Shown here piece after piece: positions 1 through 7,518 of a DNA stretch of 40,779 nucleotides. Source of the stretch: Cyanobacteria bacterium GSL.Bin1 (lineage in GTDB: Bacteria; Cyanobacteriota; Cyanobacteriia; Cyanobacteriales; Rubidibacteraceae); assembly GCA_009909085.1 (NCBI GenBank), contig JAAANX010000081.1:1-40779 (forward strand), in the 5' to 3' direction. Every line of letters starts with the position of its first letter. Positions within the stretch are counted from its first letter, which is position 1. The translations under genes and the position numbers were made by a program. The notes beneath the pieces are model-generated. The model did not search any database. It was not told the origin of the DNA and was given only the letters and a program-made list of their open reading frames with translations.

Positions 1-355
1 GAAATCCACTAATAAATACCTCCTTCAGTCTCCTCTAACAAGGAGCGATTATTGTTATAAGTGAGCATTAAAAAGCAAGGGTAAAGCACTTCATCTCTAC
101 AGCACAGGTCTTAAGCGAGAACCTGTGGACCGGGTGTTCAGAGAGGGCTGCTTTCCGAACAGAGCTGGAAGGCAATATCGCTTCCATAGATTTTGTTCTA
201 TCAAGATTTAAATCTCTATGTGTTTAAGTATATCCTGAAAGGCACAGATTTTTGCGCTTTTTAATGTGGATTTGAAACACAATGTCAAATTCAAATTATA
301 AGTTTTTCTTAATATTTATTTGGCAATCCCCGGCTCTGGTTAATGTAATGTTTAC
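1..355. other. Gene-free left edge with a row of hairpins
   Basis: I see no convincing coding frame here. Four short inverted repeats follow each other: CTCCT/AGGAG (30-34 with 41-45), CACAGGT/ACCTGTG (103-109 with 121-127), GTTC/GAAC (136-139 with 157-160) and TGGAAG/CTTCCA (166-171 with 181-186). The rest is A+T-rich. The 103-186 part is compact enough to be a small structured RNA, but I match it to no known family. Confidence 0.35.
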
Positions 356-535
356 AATGCCGGTTTTTCAGTAGCCCTGGAAATTCTGCATGATATTGGG
401 ACACCAACCAATCCTCCCCAATGTCGCGGTTATTCTGCTGGACGAACGGAGGGTATGATTCAAACAAAAAGAACTCGTCACTAGGTGATTAAAAAAGCGA
501 AACAGCTAGAATCTGCTTCACTGATTACGGTTTAA
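356..535 (+). pseudogene. Relic of a transposase C-terminus
   Basis: The frame through 374-481 encodes ALEILHDIGTPTNPPQCRG followed by YSAGRTEGMIQTKRTRH. It then hits TAG at 482-484 and continues in frame as VIKKAKQLESAS to TAA at 533-535. The pattern GTPxxPPxxRGxSxGRxxG, then basic residues, then VxKKxK, resembles from memory the tail of DDE-type transposases common in cyanobacteria. Only the tail survives, it carries an internal stop, and there is no start codon or upstream domain. The family call is from memory. The end overlaps an inverted repeat CTGATTA/TAATCAG (521-527 with 533-539). Confidence 0.4.
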
Positions 536-551
536 TCAGGCTCATCATTGA

Positions 552-580
552 GAAAAAATTCGCGAGTGCCAATCGCGAAT
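552..580 (-). terminator. Terminator of the flv operon
   Basis: ATTCGCGA (558-565) pairs with TCGCGAAT (573-580) around a 7-base loop. On the minus strand the stem is followed by a run of six T. It lies about 70 bases beyond the stop codon of flv2, as expected for an intrinsic terminator that ends the operon. Confidence 0.8.
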
Positions 581-648
581 CATTTTGCTGCTTGTCCAAA
601 GTCCAACAGGATTAGGATCTCCGAGTTTAGTTTGAGTTTGAGGTCAAA

Positions 649-2391
649 TTAATAGTGACTGCCCGATTTGCGGTATTGAATTGCCGTCATGCCTTGGTTT
701 TCTAAAACTTCTCCCCGATCAACCGTGGCATACAATAAAATATGATCGCTGCTGCCTTGAGCGAGTGTTTCAGCAAAGGCTAAACGATTTTGAACGGTAC
801 ATTCTAAATACGCCAAACCCTCTTCAATGATTAGGCAGCCATTACTTGCGCTTTGGGTGGTGACGGAGTCAAAGGAATGACTGATTTGCTCTGAAAAAAG
901 TCTTCTGATAGTTCGCCCTTCCTTGAGAATATTTAACACGAATTGATCCCCCGGTTGAGCGATTAAGTGATGACTTTGTTCTTGAGAAATGGCAAGCATG
1001 ATACCAGGAGGATTAAAGGTTGCTTGCGATACCCAAGAAATTAAAACACCGCGATGCTGATTATCCTGGCAAGTGGTGAGAACACATAACGACCCGACAA
1101 TTCTTCCCACAGCTTGTTCAGTGCGATCAATTTTGGTTTCGGTAATCCCTTGGCGAGGAGTCCGCAGTTTTTTTGTCTTTTTCAGGGTTTGGGTAAATGT
1201 TTTTCCGGCAAGTTTCCCCTGTTCTAACATGGCAGCAGTGGGACTAAAGCGAACGCGGATTGGTTCAAAGCCAAAGCTGTAATGGGCATCCCGCAGTTTA
1301 TTTTCTAAGATATCAATGGCTTCTCCACTCCAGCCGTAAGAACCAAACACCCCTGCTAATTTAGTTTTTGTCGCATTGGCGAGAATAATCCCTAACGCGG
1401 TTTGAATTTGGGTGGGGGGATGACCGCCTAAAGTTGGAGAACCGATAATAAAGCCATCACAGGTTTGAATCGCTTCGGTAATTTCTTCAGAAGAGGCAAA
1501 TTCACAATTGATTGATTCTACTGCAACTTGTGACTGAATCAAACCATCCGCGATCGCGTTGGCAATCGCTGCTGTGCTACCATACGCTGAAGCATAGAGT
1601 AGGGCAACTTTCAGTTCTTGCTGGCTTTGTTCTTGGCACCACTGCTGATAGTCATAGCGAAACCGACTGAGACTATATTTAATTAAAGGACCGTGGGCGG
1701 GAGCATAAATTTTGCTGGGAAGGGGCGTAAACTTAGCGATCGCGGTTTCTAATTGTTTGCTTTGGGCGGCATGAAGACAATCAAAATAGAAACGACGGTC
1801 TTGATCCAATTGTTTCCAATTCTCATCAAAAATCGCTTCGCCACAACAATGCGCCCCAAAAAATTTGTCAGTATAAAGGATTTGGGTTTGCGGATCGTAA
1901 GTGCATAATCCATCCACCCAACGCGGTGTGGGAACACTCAGAAATTTTAACTGATGTCCTTGTCCTAAATCTAAAGTATCTTGATCTTTAATGATTTGAA
2001 TTTGAGTGGTTTCTAAGGTATCTTTGAGGGCATTGAGCGCCGGTTTAGAACAAACAATTTTCGCTTGTGGGGCTTTTTCAACTAATGCTTTTAAGGTTGC
2101 CAAGCGATTGGGATTGACGTGCTGTAAGATAATGTAATCTAACTGTCGCCAATCCAAATTCTGTTCTAAGGTTGCTAAATAAATTTCGGTAAACGATTGT
2201 CCAGGGGGATCAATAAGAGCAATTTTTTCGGCTTGAATGAGATAAGAATTGGAGGTAGTTCCTTTTTGCCGAGAATACTCTACTTCAAATTTTAATTGTT
2301 CCCAAGCGCGCGATCGCAGCACTTTTGTCTTCGTTCCAATGTCTGCAACTTGCACATCTCTCGGCTTGACAGGGGTAGCAGTTTGTACCAT
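649..2391 (-). CDS. flv2: Flavodiiron protein Flv2
   Basis: This is a flavodiiron protein of 580 residues in the long cyanobacterial form. It has a metallo-beta-lactamase-like domain (about 30-255), a flavodoxin-like domain (about 262-405, starting VALLYASAYGST) and a C-terminal flavin-reductase-like domain (about 425-580). The usual diiron motif HxExDH is replaced by H91-V-N93-P-N95-R96. Such loss of acidic ligands is known for the Flv1/Flv2 class, whereas Flv3/Flv4 keep them. Its place as last gene after flv4 and an Sll0218-like gene identifies it as Flv2. In Synechocystis the Flv2/Flv4 pair, with Sll0218, protects photosystem II by taking excess electrons under low CO2 or strong light. A strong terminator follows. 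The class assignment is firm; the physiological role is taken from the family. Confidence 0.92.
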   Translation of the reverse strand: MVQTATPVKPRDVQVADIGTKTKVLRSRAWEQLKFEVEYSRQKGTTSNSYLIQAEKIALIDPPGQSFTEIYLATLEQNLDWRQLDYIILQHVNPNRLATLKALVEKAPQAKIVCSKPALNALKDTLETTQIQIIKDQDTLDLGQGHQLKFLSVPTPRWVDGLCTYDPQTQILYTDKFFGAHCCGEAIFDENWKQLDQDRRFYFDCLHAAQSKQLETAIAKFTPLPSKIYAPAHGPLIKYSLSRFRYDYQQWCQEQSQQELKVALLYASAYGSTAAIANAIADGLIQSQVAVESINCEFASSEEITEAIQTCDGFIIGSPTLGGHPPTQIQTALGIILANATKTKLAGVFGSYGWSGEAIDILENKLRDAHYSFGFEPIRVRFSPTAAMLEQGKLAGKTFTQTLKKTKKLRTPRQGITETKIDRTEQAVGRIVGSLCVLTTCQDNQHRGVLISWVSQATFNPPGIMLAISQEQSHHLIAQPGDQFVLNILKEGRTIRRLFSEQISHSFDSVTTQSASNGCLIIEEGLAYLECTVQNRLAFAETLAQGSSDHILLYATVDRGEVLENQGMTAIQYRKSGSHY

Positions 2392-2432
2392 GATTAATGA
2401 CTCCTAAATTCTACTATTTGCAGTGTTCTCTT

Positions 2433-2495
2433 ACCAATGACCAATAACTAATGACTAATGACTAATGACTAATGACTAATGACCAATGACTAATG
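2433..2495. repeat. Tandem heptamer repeat (STRR type), ACYAATR x9
   Basis: Nine consecutive 7-base units follow the pattern ACYAATR, most of them ACTAATG. They fill the gap between flv2 and the Sll0218-like gene and run over that gene's stop codon. They match the short tandemly repeated repetitive heptamers known from cyanobacterial genomes. Copy number is likely to vary between strains. Confidence 0.9.
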
Positions 2496-3002
2496 ACCAT
2501 TTTCATTTGTCACATTGACAGATCTTTGTTTGTGTCGTTCCGATATTTTTTGTTCTGGATCAACCCCTTCAAACGTGGGAGGTAGCCAAACTCGAACCAC
2601 TAACAAAACGGATAAAACTAATAAGAAAGAACAAGTAGCTAAAACCTGACTCCAAGGAATATCGAGAATTCCTTTAACAATGATTTCTCTTAAAACTGAG
2701 ACAATGGAAACTTCGACAGCAACGCCAATGGAAACGCGTCGTTCCTGCAAGTAAATAATTAGAAGGCGAAACAGTTCGACTAAGATGAGGACAAATAAAA
2801 TATCAGAGGTAACTCTTGGAAAGTTTAAAGGCGGTAGCAAGGAGACAAACATCTCCCGCAACTGAATTGCCATAAAGCTAAATAAGCCAATACACAGAGA
2901 GATAATAATCAAGTCTTGGACAAATTCTAAAACTTGAATGACGCCACTGTTATTAAGCGATTTATGCCAGGGAATTTGGGAAGAGTTAATCATTTTTTGC
3001 AT
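2490..3002 (-). CDS. Sll0218-like membrane protein of the flv4-flv2 operon
   Basis: This is a 170-residue membrane protein lying between flv4 and flv2, exactly where Synechocystis carries sll0218. Hydrophobic segments are visible near residues 28-48, 68-85, 110-125 and 118-140, and the C-terminus is polar and basic. The overall pattern resembles the PsiE (phosphate-starvation-inducible) family. In Synechocystis, Sll0218 sits in the thylakoid membrane and supports photosystem II assembly or stability together with Flv2/Flv4. The start shown gives MQKMINSSQIPW; the second Met, three codons later, is equally possible. The end of the gene runs into the heptamer repeat, so the last codons (NVTNENGH) may be young. 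Identification rests mainly on synteny. Confidence 0.8.
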   Translation of the reverse strand: MQKMINSSQIPWHKSLNNSGVIQVLEFVQDLIIISLCIGLFSFMAIQLREMFVSLLPPLNFPRVTSDILFVLILVELFRLLIIYLQERRVSIGVAVEVSIVSVLREIIVKGILDIPWSQVLATCSFLLVLSVLLVVRVWLPPTFEGVDPEQKISERHKQRSVNVTNENGH

Positions 3003-3055
3003 TGGCTTTCGTTGTTCGTAGTTTGTTATTGGGGATTGACGTTTGAACGTTTGGC

Positions 3056-4783
3056 TTAATAATAATTACCCACTTTGCGATGATGGACTGCCGTTAATCC
3101 CTCGAATTTTGAGACTCTTCCCCCTTCGACTTTGCTATAAATAATCCAGTGATCACTGCATTCTAAACGTCTGGTGACTTGACATTCTATATACGCTAAA
3201 GACTCAGCAATAATCGGGGAACCATTATTTGCCGGAACGGTTTTAATCCCTTCAAAGCGATCCGCGCCAGGGGGAAATCGTTTCAGAAAATGTTTAATTA
3301 AATGTTGATAATTCCCTTCTTCTAGAACGTTCAAGACAAAGCGATCGCTGCTTTGTAAAAAAGATTCAATGGCGCGATCTTTTGCCACCGCAATGGCGAC
3401 GCCCAACGGATTCAAACTGGCTTGCATCACCCATGAGGCAATCATCGCACTGTTAATTTCCCCTTTTTGAGCAGTAATAATATATAAACCGTTACTGATG
3501 CGACCAAGGGCTTTCTGTAAACTATTGTCAATCGCTTTAATTTCTTTCACGTTTCGATCGCGCGTTAGCCATTGTCCTAAATCCGTTCCTGCTTCCTCGC
3601 AAACTTGATGGAGGGCACGATCCGGTGCGGCTTTCACTAAAATTGGGGCAAAGGCTTCGGTGAGTCCAATTTCTTGAAACTGATTCCGTAACGGATAAAT
3701 CGGTTCATCTTCACCCCCACCGGCTTCAAAAAGACCAATGGTCTGTTTGCCGTGGACTGCTGCTAAAACAGTGTTTAGGATTTGATGGGCTTCTGGATCT
3801 GATTGCGCGGGCATCCCCAGCACTAAGCCCCTAGCCTGTTCCACTAACTCTCGCACTTCTTGCGGTTCGGTATCGTTCCAATTCACCAGTTCTACCGCAA
3901 CGCCGGTTTTGGTAATTCCCTGCGCGATCGCGCGCGCGAGATCATCACTATACCCATATTCAGAATAAAACAGAGCGACTAACGTATCCGTTTTCGTTTG
4001 CGCTTTACTCCAGTCGTGATAGCGATTGACTAATTCTGAACGATGGTATTGTAATAGGGGGCCATGTCCCGTGGCAATTTGACCGACATCCAGTTTGCCC
4101 ATCCGTTTGATCGCTGCTAACACTGAACGGGCATTGGGCTTCATCAAGCAATCGTAATAATATTGAAAGTCCGCCTCAATCAGTTCCAAGTTCTCGTCAT
4201 ACGTTGGTTCGTCGCAATAGTGCATCCCAAACGCATCGCAGGTGTAAAGAACTTGGGTTTTGGAATCATAGGTGAAAATAGTATCGGGCCAATGTAAGTT
4301 CGGTGCAGAGACAAATTCCAACTCGTGTCCGTTTCCGAGATCAACGCGATCGCCGTTTTTCACAATTTGCGATTGAAATGGCTGATGCACCATATTTTCC
4401 AGAAACTGAATTGCCACCTTCGCCCCAATAACAGTGACCTGGGGAGCCATTGCTAAAATATCTTGGACTAAACCGCTATGATCGGGTTCGGTATGACTAA
4501 TAATTAGATAATCCAGTTCTGCGGGATCAATTAAATTACGGATTAAATCCAAATAAAGTTGGCGAAACTTGACATGAGAGGTGTCAACTAAAGCCAGTTT
4601 TTCCCCTCGAATAATAAAAGAATTGTAAGTGGTTCCATTTTCTAAGGGAAATTCAATATCAAAGCGTTCACGATCCCAATCTAGACAACGAATTGCAGTC
4701 GTTTCTGCGGCAATTTCCGTAGTTTGTAACGTCAGTCTCTGAGTCGATGCAGAAGATTGCTGAGAATTAATAAGTCCAACCAT
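3056..4783 (-). CDS. flv4: Flavodiiron protein Flv4
   Basis: This flavodiiron protein has 575 residues and the same three domains as Flv2: beta-lactamase-like (about 35-260), flavodoxin-like (about 264-405, beginning LVALFYSEYGYS) and flavin-reductase-like (about 425-575). The diiron motif is canonical (H97-T-E99-P-D101-H102), and the later ligand regions NLHWPDT, CDAFGMHYCDE and ATGHGP are present. This places it in the Flv3/Flv4 class. Being first in the flv4–sll0218–flv2 order makes it Flv4. It is expected to pair with Flv2 and pass electrons from photosystem II to an acceptor. A strong ribosome site AAGGAGTG stands just before the ATG. The next upstream gene on the strand ends only 49 bases away, so co-transcription is possible. 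Confidence 0.93.
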   Translation of the reverse strand: MVGLINSQQSSASTQRLTLQTTEIAAETTAIRCLDWDRERFDIEFPLENGTTYNSFIIRGEKLALVDTSHVKFRQLYLDLIRNLIDPAELDYLIISHTEPDHSGLVQDILAMAPQVTVIGAKVAIQFLENMVHQPFQSQIVKNGDRVDLGNGHELEFVSAPNLHWPDTIFTYDSKTQVLYTCDAFGMHYCDEPTYDENLELIEADFQYYYDCLMKPNARSVLAAIKRMGKLDVGQIATGHGPLLQYHRSELVNRYHDWSKAQTKTDTLVALFYSEYGYSDDLARAIAQGITKTGVAVELVNWNDTEPQEVRELVEQARGLVLGMPAQSDPEAHQILNTVLAAVHGKQTIGLFEAGGGEDEPIYPLRNQFQEIGLTEAFAPILVKAAPDRALHQVCEEAGTDLGQWLTRDRNVKEIKAIDNSLQKALGRISNGLYIITAQKGEINSAMIASWVMQASLNPLGVAIAVAKDRAIESFLQSSDRFVLNVLEEGNYQHLIKHFLKRFPPGADRFEGIKTVPANNGSPIIAESLAYIECQVTRRLECSDHWIIYSKVEGGRVSKFEGLTAVHHRKVGNYY

Positions 4784-4832
4784 AGATCACTCCTTGTTCA
4801 AGTCTTAAACGCTGTATTGATCCAGTTGTTAT

Positions 4833-5135
4833 TTAGCAATAGCAACTGACATCTTGTCCGCATTCATCCGCTAAGTAGCACAAAGCGCGAAATCTTAACC
4901 CGATTAACTCTTCGTAGAGGGGATTAAGTTTACACAGGGGGGGAATATGACCAATTTTGCGTCCAAACAGATAAATATCCTGTTCAAAAGGACATTGCAT
5001 TGGGATTAATCGACAGATGAAATGCGCTGTTGATTCCTGGCGAATTTGTAGCCGATTCAACTGTTGGCGCAGGGGAAAAAGCCAATCTCTGGCGGGGTGG
5101 GTTGCTTGTTGCTGATTGAGTAGAAAATAAACCAT
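4833..5135 (-). CDS. Mo-dependent nitrogenase C-terminal domain protein
   Basis: This is a 100-residue protein whose second half (FICRLIPMQCPFEQD, YLFGRKIGHIPPLCKLNP, LRFRALCYLADECG) matches what I recall of the small cyanobacterial family named after the C-terminal domain of Mo-dependent nitrogenase. Members are stand-alone proteins in many cyanobacteria, including ones that do not fix nitrogen, and their function is unknown. Several Cys residues (within CPFEQD, PPLCKL, ALCYL, DECG and SCYC) suggest metal or redox chemistry; that is inference. It lies directly upstream of flv4 on the same strand, so it may share regulation with the flv operon. No nif genes are visible in the window. Confidence 0.75.
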   Translation of the reverse strand: MVYFLLNQQQATHPARDWLFPLRQQLNRLQIRQESTAHFICRLIPMQCPFEQDIYLFGRKIGHIPPLCKLNPLYEELIGLRFRALCYLADECGQDVSCYC

Positions 5136-5261
5136 AGTTAACGTTTTCAGAAAATCTATAACTACAGTTTATCTATAGAGATTTTAATATGGCAATCTAT
5201 TTCAATATCAAAATTATTGATGATTAATAACTTTTGCTTAACTCTTGAAGACCTTTAAAAT

Positions 5262-5308
5262 AAAAAATCCCATCCTCACTAAAGTTCCGGACCTTGAGGC
5301 GTGGGATT
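5262..5308 (-). terminator. Terminator-like hairpin beside the IS relic
   Basis: AATCCCA (5266-5272) pairs with TGGGATT (5302-5308), CCTCA (5274-5278) pairs with TGAGG (5295-5299), and the loop holds the palindrome TCCGGA. On the minus strand it is followed by a run of T. It could stop transcription leaving the methyltransferase gene, or be an end structure of the adjacent IS200/IS605 relic. Confidence 0.5.
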
Positions 5309-5352
5309 AACATTCAGGGAACGCTTTTTTTAAACTGACGTGAGCGAGAACT

Positions 5353-5766
5353 CCCCCATCTAGAGATGGGGGATGAAAGCGAACTTACAACGAAGTCCAA
5401 TTTAGTATTATGATAATATTGGTTGCGACCCACCCGAACGTATGGACTATCAGACAGCCTAACTTCAAAGTAAAGCAAGCATTAGCTTTCGGCGCAGAAA
5501 CATCGTCAGATCGGGAAAAGAAGCATGACCGCTGGTCTGTAGGTTACACCCTACTGTAAAAGAAGCTCCAAGTAATGCTTGTCGAAAAGAAATATACTCC
5601 TTGGGAAGCAGGGAGTCTGCCTGTGGACGCGGTGTAAGACCAATACCAGCTTGGCACGGTGGAGGCGACGGCGGATGAAGCGGGAAATCCCGAAGACGAA
5701 TAAAACCGTCCTTGACTCAAGAAGTTGGAAGCCCCAACTTCAGCGAAGCAAGTTGGGCTACTTCAC
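5353..5766 (+). mobile_element. Internally deleted IS200/IS605-type relic
   Basis: This stretch looks like a tnpB-bearing IS200/IS605 element that has lost almost all of its gene. At the left is a perfect hairpin CCCCCATC/GATGGGGG (5353-5360 with 5365-5372). At the right is a hairpin GCCCCAACTT/AAGTTGGGC (5731-5740 with 5750-5758) followed by TACTTCAC, the style of right end I recall for many cyanobacterial tnpB elements. Between them, one frame reads VEKKYTPWEAGSLPVDAV, a stop, then DQYQLGTVEATADEAGNPEDE. This resembles a TnpB tail but is broken by a stop. No transposase and no catalytic residues remain. The right end stops three bases short of the methyltransferase stop codon. Confidence 0.6.
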
Positions 5767-5769
5767 TCG

Positions 5770-6417
5770 TTAATGTCTCGCATCGGCTAAAACCGCATAA
5801 AAGGGGTCGCTTCCTCCCATCCCCAACATTTGGAAAATAGCAGGAACAGACGGTTGCTTTTGAATCACTTCCGGTTCGCTAAAGCCACCCGCCACTTTGA
5901 AATATCGCTTCACTAACTCCACTCGCATCGCTTCACTACTATCGCGCCAAGCAGAAATCGCTTTTTGATAAAACATCCGATTGGAAAAACTAATGATCGC
6001 GATCCCACCGGGTTTTAAGACGCGATGAATCTCTTGAAAAATTTCTTCAGGATATTGGAGATACTGCACCGAAACGGCATTTAAAACGGCATCAAATTCT
6101 TGATCGGGGAAGGGAAAGGTGCGATTTTCATTCAAATTTTGGACAAAGTAATGATCTAGGCGGGGGTTACGGGCGAGTTCTTCCTCGTTCATCCCATGTC
6201 CTTCCACATGAGCAAATTTTATGTCATCGGGAAGATGAGACACCCAACTACTCATCATGTCAAGAATGCGAGTATTGGGCTGGAGTCGTTCCCGATAGAG
6301 TTGACTTAATTGATCAATAAACGGTTCATCCACATGAGTCACTAAGCGTGGGATGGCATAGAAGTCATTATCACTATTAGGATCAAGTTTTTGGCGTTGT
6401 TCAGGTTGCAGTAACAT
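5770..6417 (-). CDS. SAM-dependent methyltransferase (class I)
   Basis: The protein is about 215 residues with a class I methyltransferase core of the Methyltransf_11 type. TRILDMMSSWVSHLP (about 51-65) is in the place of the SAM-binding motif I, though without its usual glycines. FDAVLNAVSVQYL and the hallmark IHRVLKPGGIAIISFSNRMF follow. The substrate cannot be told. The start is uncertain: an ATG at 6417 begins MLLQPEQRQ, while a TTG two codons upstream (6423) sits closer to an AAGGA ribosome site. It lies downstream of argF on the same strand. The IS relic ends three bases from its stop codon, so the insertion may have replaced its natural 3' end. The missing glycines in motif I deserve attention. 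Confidence 0.7.
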   Translation of the reverse strand: MLLQPEQRQKLDPNSDNDFYAIPRLVTHVDEPFIDQLSQLYRERLQPNTRILDMMSSWVSHLPDDIKFAHVEGHGMNEEELARNPRLDHYFVQNLNENRTFPFPDQEFDAVLNAVSVQYLQYPEEIFQEIHRVLKPGGIAIISFSNRMFYQKAISAWRDSSEAMRVELVKRYFKVAGGFSEPEVIQKQPSVPAIFQMLGMGGSDPFYAVLADARH

Positions 6418-6471
6418 GAGCAAGGGCTTAACATTCCTTTACACTTGTATTGTATCCAGTTTCAGAAGCGG

Positions 6472-7389
6472 TTAATCCACTAAACCCAAAACACTCGCCA
6501 GTAAGGCTTTTTGCGCATGCATCCGATTTTCTGCTTGTTGCCAAACGCGCGATCGCGCTGACTCTAAAACATCTTCTGTAATTTCTTCTCCTCGATGAGC
6601 CGGTAAACAATGTAAGATAATTGCTTCGGGAGAGGCTAAATTGACCAATTCTTCATTCACTTGAAACGGTTGAAACACCGGTAACCGTTCCGCTGCTAAA
6701 TCTTCTTGTCCCATACTTGCCCAAACATCAGTGTAGATGACTTCGACACCTTCCACTGCGGCTTTCGCATCATCGGTGAGGGTAATTTCCGTTCCAGGTT
6801 GGGCAAGGCGTTTCGCTTGTTCCACAATTGCAGGATCGGGTTGATAAGTTACTGGGGTGGCAATGCGAATATTCACCCCAGCTAACGCACAGCCTAACAA
6901 CAGGGAATGCGCTACATTATTCCCATCTCCGAGATAGCTCAACGTTAATCCCTCTAGCTTCTGAAACTGTTCTTGCATCGTCAGTAAATCCGCTAAAATT
7001 TGGCAGGGATGGGACAAATCACTTAAGGCATTAATCACTGGGATATCGGCGTACTCCGCAAACTGTTCGATATCTTGTTGGGCAAAGGTCCGAATCGCGA
7101 TCGCGTCTAAATAACCCGCTAAAACCCTGGCGGTATCTTGAATCGGTTCCCCTCGTCCCACTTGCATCGCTTGCGGGTTCAAATCAATCACCTGACCGCC
7201 CAAATGATACATCGCCACACTAAAAGAAACTCGCGTCCGTGTCGAAGCCTTATAAAATAACAGCCCTAAAACTTGATTGGCAGCAGAACGCGGACAATAT
7301 CCAGTTTTCAACTTGTGGGCTAAGTTTAAAAGTGTTTCTAATTCGTGAGCGGTTAGGTCGGCAAGGCTAAGTAAATTTCGTCCCTTCAT
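6472..7389 (-). CDS. argF: Ornithine carbamoyltransferase
   Basis: This 305-residue enzyme transfers a carbamoyl group from carbamoyl phosphate to ornithine, giving citrulline in arginine synthesis. The carbamoyl-phosphate site STRTR is at 49-53. HPCQ follows near residue 127 in SHPCQILADLL, and HCLPAHRGEEI near 260-270 carries the ornithine-side Cys. The length is normal for ArgF, and these motifs fit ornithine rather than aspartate carbamoyltransferase. It starts at an ATG (MKGRNLLSLADL). A hairpin CTCT-CCCTT/AAGGG-AGAG (7423-7449) lies in its leader. The methyltransferase follows after about 50 bases, but the functions are not obviously linked. Confidence 0.95.
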   Translation of the reverse strand: MKGRNLLSLADLTAHELETLLNLAHKLKTGYCPRSAANQVLGLLFYKASTRTRVSFSVAMYHLGGQVIDLNPQAMQVGRGEPIQDTARVLAGYLDAIAIRTFAQQDIEQFAEYADIPVINALSDLSHPCQILADLLTMQEQFQKLEGLTLSYLGDGNNVAHSLLLGCALAGVNIRIATPVTYQPDPAIVEQAKRLAQPGTEITLTDDAKAAVEGVEVIYTDVWASMGQEDLAAERLPVFQPFQVNEELVNLASPEAIILHCLPAHRGEEITEDVLESARSRVWQQAENRMHAQKALLASVLGLVD

Positions 7390-7470
7390 TCTGACTTTAA
7401 GTTGTTGTTAAATGGATGTTGTCTCTTCTACCCTTGCCAAGGGGGAGAGCGGTAAAGGTTTGAACCTCAT

Positions 7471-7497
7471 CCCGTCAAATCAAAGATTATGACGGGA
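7471..7497. repeat. Right-end hairpin of the tnpB element
   Basis: CCCGTC (7471-7476) pairs with GACGGG (7491-7496), with an inner AATC/GATT stem. The loop is identical to that of the other end (8870-8896). It probably forms part of both the transposase recognition site and the 3' part of the guide RNA that TnpB proteins use. Confidence 0.75.
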
Positions 7498-7518
7498 GAT
7501 TCCCATTTAGACTCTTAT

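Noticed and set aside
2433-2495. CRISPR array
   Set aside because: The units are 7-base tandem repeats without spacers, typical of cyanobacterial STRR sequences.
4833-5135. Evidence for nitrogen fixation
   Set aside because: The protein only shares a small domain named after nitrogenase. No nif genes are in the window, and the family is common in non-fixing cyanobacteria.
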